Shown here: piece by piece, positions 35,542 through 40,675 of the stretch
Layout: the number at the start of each line of letters is the position of its first letter
Numbering within the stretch: position 1 is the first letter of the stretch
Assembly (NCBI GenBank): GCA_016194665.1
Contig: JACQBD010000079.1
Coordinates: 1-40,675 of the forward strand
Length of the DNA stretch: 40,675 bases
Reading direction: 5' to 3'
Origin: Gammaproteobacteria bacterium
GTDB taxonomy: Bacteria; Pseudomonadota; Gammaproteobacteria; Acidiferrobacterales; Sulfurifustaceae
Notes under the pieces: model-generated
The model's database searches: none
What the model was told of the DNA's origin: nothing
What the model saw: the letters and a program-made list of their open reading frames with translations, nothing else
Position numbers and translations under genes: made by a program

Positions 35542-35946
35542 TCAGAAATTAACTGGTGGCACTGGAGGGGTCTGATTTGTTTTTAGGGCACGCATGGAGG
35601 CAATGTGGCGGCGGCAGTCGGCGATTATCCGGTAGAGATGTTGAACAGAAATATTGTGTCGGTCGCAAACATCTTGACGGTTTTGGCCGTTGAACTCCCT
35701 GTATATGGCCCAGTCACGTTCGGCCAACTGGAAAAATCTGAGTGTGTTGCCGTTCCAGTTACCTTTCGGGAAATAAATATACGACCCGCCCCAGTTCTGA
35801 GCCATTACGTCAGTGATGGCGATAGCGAGCGTTTCGGCCTTCTCGGACGATAGACCGCCACTGGCTTCTAATACCTGGGCCACTTTATCCATTAAGTCAA
35901 CGAGTAGTTCCGGTCCTTGGTTATTGTACCGCCGCCCATTATTCAA
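35542..35946 (-). CDS. mor: Mor-family transcriptional activator (Mu-like)
   Basis: 134 residues resembling phage Mu Mor, which activates the middle promoter. The family core is visible: GGSYIYFPKGN (dimerisation region) at about 52-63, RDWAIYREFNGQNRQDVCDRHNISVQHLYRIIADCR as the C-terminal helix-turn-helix. The last residues are Pro-rich (TPPVPPVNF). Overlaps the gemA-like gene by eight bases. In Mu the gene is followed by C and late genes; here only intergenic repeat and algC follow, so its normal target promoter is absent in this direction. Confidence 0.85.
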   Translation of the reverse strand: MNNGRRYNNQGPELLVDLMDKVAQVLEASGGLSSEKAETLAIAITDVMAQNWGGSYIYFPKGNWNGNTLRFFQLAERDWAIYREFNGQNRQDVCDRHNISVQHLYRIIADCRRHIASMRALKTNQTPPVPPVNF

Positions 35947-36430
35947 TGAGTTCGATTTTGCATCGCCTCGCCCAAGATTTTAGGTGTTCGATAACTTTTT
36001 GCGCTACGTTTCCCGGTAAAAATTCAGGCGCACTATAACCAACGCCAGCATTATGATAACGGCGCGTGGCCGAGCGCACCCACGCGCGCAATCCTTGTTC
36101 GTCGCGATTTTTAACAGCGCCACCATCCGCCATCTGTATCCAGAGCGAGCGGATCATCCGCACTTGAGGATCGGAAGCCAGAATATCGCCGGCTGCGGTG
36201 ATACGTTTTTTTGTCTGCTTATCCTGGTGGCGGCCATTCCAACCAACACGGCGAAAATGCGCCAGCACACGCGCGCGGCCGAGCGGGCTTAAGTCTGCCG
36301 AGCTGCCGGATTCGGCGCCACCTACCGAGCGAACGATCGTTCGGTAGGTTTCGTCGTCGAGCGAGAGATCCTTCTTAGCGATATGGATCTTCGCTAAATC
36401 GTTGCGGCGATTGTCATGGGCAGGTTTCAT
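35939..36430 (-). CDS. GemA/gp16-family Mu-like protein
   Basis: 163 residues matching the gp16/GemA (DUF1018) family of Mu-like phages: LAKIHIAKKDLSLDDETYRTIVR, LSPLGRARVLAHFRRVGW and MIRSLWIQMADGGAVKNRDEQGLRAWVR. GemA affects host gene expression in Mu, by an incompletely known route. It lies one base after the adenine methylase gene and overlaps mor, the Mu order gam...gemA-mor. Confidence 0.85.
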   Translation of the reverse strand: MKPAHDNRRNDLAKIHIAKKDLSLDDETYRTIVRSVGGAESGSSADLSPLGRARVLAHFRRVGWNGRHQDKQTKKRITAAGDILASDPQVRMIRSLWIQMADGGAVKNRDEQGLRAWVRSATRRYHNAGVGYSAPEFLPGNVAQKVIEHLKSWARRCKIELIE

Positions 36431-36431
36431 G

Positions 36432-37238
36432 CTAAAAGAGCCTTAAGGTTCCGGTTTCTCGACGTCTTGTTTCGCAGTGTTCGTTCCACAGCAGAAGCTC
36501 GCGCGCTTGGCTTGTTTGTGCTCCACCACCAACCGTGTAGGTGATCCCCAGGACGTCGCTGTGCAATCCCGCGAATATCCGGCGCATATCAGGATGATCA
36601 TTGATGCTGATCACCACCGATCCATTGATGGATCTCGCCAACTCCGCCATGCGCCGATAGTTCTCGATTCCGAACTCAACCCCATATCCTTCCGTCTGCC
36701 AGTAGGGCGGATCCAAATAAAACAAAGTATGCTCGCGGTCATATTTGGTGATCACTTGTTCCCACGGTAGATTTTCGATATGTGCTCCGTGCATTCGTAG
36801 ATGTGCCTCCCTCAGGTCTTCTTCGATTCGAAGCAAATTCAGGCGCGGCCCCGTCGTCGTGGCCGTGCCGTACGCTTGACTCTCTACCCGCCCGCCGAAA
36901 GAAAGTTTCTGCAAATAAAAAAACCGCGCCGCTCGCTGGATGTCCGTCATGGTCTCCGGATTTTTCTTCCGCTCCCATTCGAAAACCTGTCTTGAACTTA
37001 ACGCCCACTTGAATTGCCTCACGAACTCCTCCAGGTGGTGTTGAACCACTCGATAGAGGTTGACCAGCTCGCCATTGATATCGTTTAGAACCTCGACATC
37101 GGACGATTCCTTGCTGAAGAAAATAGCCGCCGCACCGCAGAAAGCCTCCACGTAGCATGTGTGCGCCGGAAATAAATCTAAAATAGGCTTCGCAAGACGG
37201 CGTTTTCCGCCAATCCAGGGAATAATCGGGATTGCCAT
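36432..37238 (-). CDS. D12-class DNA adenine methyltransferase (phage-type Dam)
   Basis: 268-residue N6-adenine methylase. PIIPWIGGKRRLAKPILDLFP is the SAM-binding motif I region, YVEAFCGAAAIFF follows, and TLFYLDPPYWQTEGYG carries the catalytic DPPY. ATG 37238 is chosen over the track's 37331 because MAIPIIPWIGGKRRL is the usual family opening and GGAGAGG lies just upstream. Target sequence is unknown; GATC is possible but not assured. In Mu-like elements such enzymes protect the DNA from restriction. Confidence 0.88.
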   Translation of the reverse strand: MAIPIIPWIGGKRRLAKPILDLFPAHTCYVEAFCGAAAIFFSKESSDVEVLNDINGELVNLYRVVQHHLEEFVRQFKWALSSRQVFEWERKKNPETMTDIQRAARFFYLQKLSFGGRVESQAYGTATTTGPRLNLLRIEEDLREAHLRMHGAHIENLPWEQVITKYDREHTLFYLDPPYWQTEGYGVEFGIENYRRMAELARSINGSVVISINDHPDMRRIFAGLHSDVLGITYTVGGGAQTSQARELLLWNEHCETRRRETGTLRLF

Positions 37239-37316
37239 GAGCCTCTCCATTTTTGTTTTCAATGGTTGTGGTAGGCTTTTCCAGCCGCGTACGTGGCAGG
37301 AGGGCCTTGTCTGGCT

Positions 37317-37335
37317 CACAGTATTTGTCACTGTG
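37317..37335. promoter_or_regulatory. palindrome upstream of the methylase, possible operator
   Basis: CACAGT, seven bases, ACTGTG: a perfect inverted repeat in the 162-base gap before the methylase. No known operator consensus was matched. Confidence 0.3.
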
Positions 37336-37342
37336 AATCGGG

Positions 37343-37372
37343 GACCGGGCCGTGTTGACGCACGGTTTGGTC
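37343..37372 (-). other. hairpin in the methylase leader
   Basis: Two nested arms, GACC...GGTC outside CCGTG-TTGACG-CACGG, give a symmetric 30-base hairpin just after the cupin-MazG gene. No T-run follows on either strand, so a terminator is unlikely; it may be an RNA control element or processing site. Confidence 0.35.
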
Positions 37373-37400
37373 GCCCTCTTCAAATTTTCGGGGAGAGCGT

Positions 37401-38180
37401 TCACGGTATGTTCCGTACATGCTCAACTACACCGCGCGCATCTGGCTTGCCCCACTTTCGCCGCTTGTTAATCTCGAATTTACGCGCGATCGCGGCTTGC
37501 AAGTTCCCTCCATTTTGATGCGCCAAATGAAATAGCAGGAGCATACAGTCGGCCAGTTCCTCCATGTCGCGCGGATTATCGGAGAGCTCGATTACTTCCT
37601 TAGACAAATGCGCCACGATGCTAGGCCCGCGATAGCCGCCGTCGGGCGCGAACGTCATGTTGGCCCAAGTGCCAAACTGTCGGACGATGTCGTTCAGTGT
37701 ATGGCTGAGATGGGCAGCGCGCAGTTCATGTCCGTCTGGCGCGTCCTTCCACCAGGCCCGGTTCGGATAGTCGTCTTTACCAGTGGCGTGCGGTAAATAA
37801 TTTCCTTCACGCCAAAATCCCCAGCCCTTTGTGCGCGGGCCGTGGATGAAGAGTGTCCATGCCTCGCTGCCGGGCGTGAGCACGATCCGATGAAAATCGG
37901 TACCGCGAATAATGTTTAGCCGTCCCGGCCGCAGACTGCGCGCGAAGTCTGCGCTGCGTATCTCGCGATAACCTCCGGCAAGCACCAGGCTAACGGACCA
38001 GTCCCACGGATGATCATGTAATCCGCGATCTGGATCGCTGGCGACGAACCGGTGGATATACGCCTGCAGGCCCAGAAACCGGCACAGGAAGTATCGCTCC
38101 AGATAGGGTTCGCCGTTATCTCCATTGATAGCGCGCGCGGGTAACCTGTTGGTCAGCCATAAAAGAAAGTTTCTGATCAT
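37401..38180 (-). CDS. cupin-like domain fused to MazG-like pyrophosphohydrolase
   Basis: 259 residues. N-terminal half (about 35-125) looks like a small-molecule-binding cupin: HRFVASDPDRGLHDHPWDWS with His55 and His57, LRPGRLNIIRGTDFHRIVL, and FIHGPRTKGWGFW. C-terminal part (about 185-245) is a MazG/DUF550-like dNTP pyrophosphohydrolase: IVAHLSKEVIELSDNPRDME and ELADCMLLLFHLAHQNG, giving ExxE and ExxD metal motifs. Inference: nucleotide-pool control during element replication; the cupin ligand is unknown. It overlaps gam by ATGA. Similar MazG proteins occur in phages, often without the cupin half. Confidence 0.7.
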   Translation of the reverse strand: MIRNFLLWLTNRLPARAINGDNGEPYLERYFLCRFLGLQAYIHRFVASDPDRGLHDHPWDWSVSLVLAGGYREIRSADFARSLRPGRLNIIRGTDFHRIVLTPGSEAWTLFIHGPRTKGWGFWREGNYLPHATGKDDYPNRAWWKDAPDGHELRAAHLSHTLNDIVRQFGTWANMTFAPDGGYRGPSIVAHLSKEVIELSDNPRDMEELADCMLLLFHLAHQNGGNLQAAIARKFEINKRRKWGKPDARGVVEHVRNIP

Positions 38181-38728
38181 GCGGCCTTGACCTCCGTCTT
38201 CACCGGCTCGGCGCGTTCGATCTGGCTTTCGAAAGGCTTCGCCACGAACTCTTCGCGCCGTTTAATCTTGATGCCGGCGATGCCTTTTACGGCGTCGACG
38301 TCGTCGAGCACGGCATCTTTGTTGACCTCTTGTTTTGTGCGCACTAGATGGCCGAGGTCGGCGCTTATTAGTGCCTGCACTACCGTGTCTTGATTTTTTG
38401 GTAGGCTGACGTGTGGCGGCCGGGTGCGCCAGAGCAGTTCGCCGGTGGCCAGCTTCACGGTCTTGGACTTGCCCTTGAGCAGCGCGGAGCGATTTGCCTC
38501 GGCCCAGATGTGCAGCGCTTGAAACTTGTTTTCAATTTGTTGATTCAGCGGCTGCGCGAAGAGCTCGAATTGTTTTTTAATCCCTGCCAGTTTGTCGTTC
38601 ATGTTCGCCTCGATCTTTACCACTTCGCGCTGCAGCGAGCCGATCTCATGGAGCAACTGCTCCGCCTGCTCGCGCATTGCTGGCATCAGGATGGCCGTTG
38701 TCTTCATTTGTTTCTTGCTTTTGCTCAT
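38177..38728 (-). CDS. gam: host-nuclease inhibitor Gam family protein (Mu-like)
   Basis: 183 residues. Mu Gam binds linear DNA ends and shields them from exonucleases; it is related to Ku. The family pattern is clear: EIGSLQREVVKIEANMNDKLAGIKKQFE as an N-terminal coiled helix, then LATGELLWRTRPPHVSLPKNQDTV and the C-terminal KIKRREEFVAKPFE. Length is close to Mu Gam (174). It overlaps the cupin-MazG gene and lies 45 bases after the small membrane protein. Confidence 0.9.
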   Translation of the reverse strand: MSKSKKQMKTTAILMPAMREQAEQLLHEIGSLQREVVKIEANMNDKLAGIKKQFELFAQPLNQQIENKFQALHIWAEANRSALLKGKSKTVKLATGELLWRTRPPHVSLPKNQDTVVQALISADLGHLVRTKQEVNKDAVLDDVDAVKGIAGIKIKRREEFVAKPFESQIERAEPVKTEVKAA

Positions 38729-38773
38729 GACTCATTTCCCCGATTCGTTATAAAAAATTTGTAAATTAATGTT

Positions 38774-38896
38774 TCACCACGGATCCCAATTCCATCCCCG
38801 GAACGCCCGGCCCAGCCACCAGGCCAGCACAACCGACACGATCCCAACCACGCCGAGCGCGACGCCGAGAACAATGGCAATGGTTTGCCAGTTCAT
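38774..38896 (-). CDS. 40-residue single-helix membrane protein
   Basis: Too short for the ORF track. ATG 38896 overlaps the ATPase stop (ATGA), giving MNWQTIAIVLGVALGVVGIV then SVVLAWWLGRAFRGWNWDPW and TGA at 38774-38776. One transmembrane helix (about 5-27) and a Trp/Arg-rich end. The coupling to the gene before and the good helix argue that it is real. Function unknown; Mu-like phages carry small membrane or kil-type proteins in this area, but no homology is claimed. Confidence 0.6.
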   Translation of the reverse strand: MNWQTIAIVLGVALGVVGIVSVVLAWWLGRAFRGWNWDPW

Positions 38897-40675
38897 TGCC
38901 TCATCGGAAAAAGCAACGCGGTCGCGCACACGCGTCCCTTGGCCGGGTAATCGATCGCGCCTAGCGAACGCAATGTGCCGAGGTTATTTGTGTAAGAGCT
39001 GCTTGTGACACTTGCGTTGACTCCCCGCGCGAGCTGGTCTTTGTCGATATCAGCGGGATAAATCTCAATAACTTTTTTCAAAATATCCGCTTGCGGTCGA
39101 GAGAGTTTAGCGAACCAAGTTTCATGAATGGCAGAGTTTGTGGTGACGTCATCTGACAATGCGGCAAATTGGCGTCCAATATCCGTGAGCGACGAATGAT
39201 CGCCGTCTAAATAGACGATCAATCCACGCGAACGCAGCGTACCTAGATTGTTGGTGTAACTACTGCTGCGCGGAGATGCGTTGGAGTAAAATGCCGTGAG
39301 CACACGGCGAACGCGCTGTACGCCCATCGCCTCAAACGAGGCCAGCGCATTTAGAATGCGCTGTTGTGGGCGAGTAATGTCCGTATTGGCGGCGGACCCA
39401 TTTCCGCCGCCTTCGCTTGTGGTGCTGCTTGGTTGGGGAGTGACGCCTGAGCCCGACGGCGGGCGGGGTTGTTCCATCCCTGGAACTAGCGCCGTTGGCC
39501 GTTTCCCCTCGGTGGTAATTCCCGATATCGACTGCGCGATGCGACCCAGGCCGCGCTCGAAATTCTGAAAATCCTTTTCCATTGATTCGTAAACGCTCAT
39601 CACGCGCCGATTCGAATCGCGCGTCTCGGCCAGCTTGAGACGCACTTCATTGAACGCGTGATGGAGCCACTTTCGGTCGATCTCTTTAAGGACCGGCACC
39701 TCGATGCTCTCGGCCTTTGCTGGCGCTGTTACTGGGCGCGCCTTCAGCTGTCGCTGCAGTTCGGCAATCTGTTTACGTAGCTCCTTTGGATCGTCGGCCT
39801 TAACGCGCTCAACGGTTGCGGCGATCTCCGCGCCCAGCTTGGCCAGGTCGATATCCGCCATCTTGCTCGGCGCTACGACGCGGCTGCCGACTTCAGGGGT
39901 AGCGCTGGAATCGAACGTTGCTCGCGCGCGGAATTTAGTGCGAACGAATAATTCCAGCCAGGCCGGAGACCAGATCCATGCCTCACCGCGCTTGAGCGAT
40001 GACAGGCTGGTTATCATCTGTTTGGCTGCTTCCGTATCGTCGCCGTGAACATCAATCCATTCCTGAATCGCCTTGCGGTCGCGGGGTCCGACTATTTGCA
40101 TGGCGATCAATACCTCGCAGGCCGAACGGATGCTTGTGTTCACGATCGCCGGGCGCGGGCTGATGACGGTGACGCCGAGTCCTCGGCGACGCCCCTGCAA
40201 TACGATGTCTTCTAGCGCGCCAACCAAGCGCGCAATCTCCGGCATCGCTTTGAGATTCTGCGGCGCGACTGTCTGGGCTTCGTCTATAAAAAAATGAAGT
40301 GGCTCACGATTGCGGTGATAGAGCGTTTCGCAAAACGCGGTCATGAAACGGATGCGCGCCCCTTTGCGCATCAGGCCGCAGTCGAGGATCGCCGGCAGTC
40401 GGCGTTCGACGATGACGGTTGCGATCATCTCGCCCGCGGTTTCTTCGAGCGGCACGTCGGCATGCTCTCCACCGAAAATCACAACCGGAAATCCGGGCCG
40501 CTTGCCATCTGCCGACGATTTGAGACCCCACCAAGCGCTTGTCGGATCGTAGACCACTATCGGTTGCCCTTGCGTGAGCATCTCCTCAGCCAGCACCGAG
40601 GCAGTATGAGTTTTGCCGACGCCGCGCTTCGCCATTATGGCGAAGGTCTGCGTGACCGCATCGAGCGGCAGCGCG
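38893..40675 (-). CDS. HerA-like (DUF87-type) ATPase with duplicated C-terminal winged-helix-like units, 5' end outside window
   Basis: 593 residues visible; the frame stays open to the window edge (LPLDAVTQTFAI before the track's Met), so the start is beyond it. ATPase part (1-240): AKRGVGKTHTA is Walker A and LHFFIDEAQTVAP Walker B, with QGRRRGLGVTVISPRPA as in HerA/FtsK-like proteins. A coiled-coil (about 275-380) and a Ser/Pro/Gly-rich linker (about 400-435) follow. The end holds two similar units, each with RPQ.xIL...SSSYTNNLGTLRSxG, probably DNA-binding winged helices. It sits upstream of gam, where MuB would be expected, and has none of MuB's size. Confidence 0.75.
   Translation of the reverse strand, partial: ALPLDAVTQTFAIMAKRGVGKTHTASVLAEEMLTQGQPIVVYDPTSAWWGLKSSADGKRPGFPVVIFGGEHADVPLEETAGEMIATVIVERRLPAILDCGLMRKGARIRFMTAFCETLYHRNREPLHFFIDEAQTVAPQNLKAMPEIARLVGALEDIVLQGRRRGLGVTVISPRPAIVNTSIRSACEVLIAMQIVGPRDRKAIQEWIDVHGDDTEAAKQMITSLSSLKRGEAWIWSPAWLELFVRTKFRARATFDSSATPEVGSRVVAPSKMADIDLAKLGAEIAATVERVKADDPKELRKQIAELQRQLKARPVTAPAKAESIEVPVLKEIDRKWLHHAFNEVRLKLAETRDSNRRVMSVYESMEKDFQNFERGLGRIAQSISGITTEGKRPTALVPGMEQPRPPSGSGVTPQPSSTTSEGGGNGSAANTDITRPQQRILNALASFEAMGVQRVRRVLTAFYSNASPRSSSYTNNLGTLRSRGLIVYLDGDHSSLTDIGRQFAALSDDVTTNSAIHETWFAKLSRPQADILKKVIEIYPADIDKDQLARGVNASVTSSSYTNNLGTLRSLGAIDYPAKGRVCATALLFPMRQ

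Noticed and set aside
36739-37404. 221-residue minus ORF overlapping the adenine methylase
   Set aside because: Different frame of the same strand; the methylase frame carries GGKRR and DPPY.
1-40675. tRNA, rRNA, tmRNA or known riboswitch
   Set aside because: None recognised in the gaps on reading; a covariance-model scan would be needed for short or divergent RNAs.

Overview
The window looks like a chromosome piece from a gammaproteobacterium with moderately high GC, most likely an environmental lineage related to sulfur oxidisers. Evidence is the gene order coaBC-dut-(GGDEF)-algC, radC/rpmB/rpmG near coaBC, the hda / AI-2E-family permease / pgsA-like / purM-purN block, and a RelA-type (p)ppGpp enzyme. 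No rRNA, tRNA or CRISPR array was seen. All homology statements come from recognising motifs by eye; no search was run.

Layout. 1-3725: 3' part of a ROK sugar kinase, a secreted DUF302 protein, a small secreted Gln/Met-rich protein and a secreted SoxB/UshA-like metallohydrolase. 3832-9704: proS, a Trm112-headed methyltransferase, relA, a lytic transglycosylase and acylphosphatase. 9705-12173: a TlpA-like thioredoxin and aspA, flanked by two palindromic repeat loci, the second with near-perfect 24-bp terminal inverted repeats (MITE-like). 12174-19416: a PilZ-like protein, YihY-family protein, ArsC-like reductase, hda, permease, CDP-alcohol phosphatidyltransferase and purM-purN. 19465-23188: an ECF sigma factor, an anti-sigma protein fused to a periplasmic DsrE-like domain, a secreted DsrE-like protein, a terminator, and a second SoxB/UshA-like hydrolase. 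23382-27392: an MscS-like protein apparently lacking its pore helix, Nudix, fatty acid desaturase, HNH endonuclease, rpmG and rpmB. 27393-29637: an island with a decayed and an intact TPR/glycosyltransferase-like gene. 29690-35273: radC, coaBC, dut, a diguanylate cyclase and algC. 35299-40675: a structured repeat, then a leftward early-type module of a Mu-like element (HerA-like ATPase, small membrane protein, Gam, cupin-MazG fusion, adenine methylase, GemA/gp16, Mor) that runs straight into algC-side DNA with no late phage genes.

How the genes fit together. Much of the window is housekeeping: translation, purine and CoA synthesis, dUTP removal, DnaA control and the stringent response. Two accessory themes stand out. 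One is an envelope module in which an ECF sigma factor appears to be held by an anti-sigma factor whose outer half is a DsrE-type sulfur-relay fold, next to a free DsrE-like protein and a SoxB-like hydrolase; this suggests, but does not prove, sensing of a sulfur compound or redox signal in the periplasm. The other is the truncated Mu-like module, with an unusual ATPase at the position where MuB would be expected and a fused nucleotide-pool enzyme.
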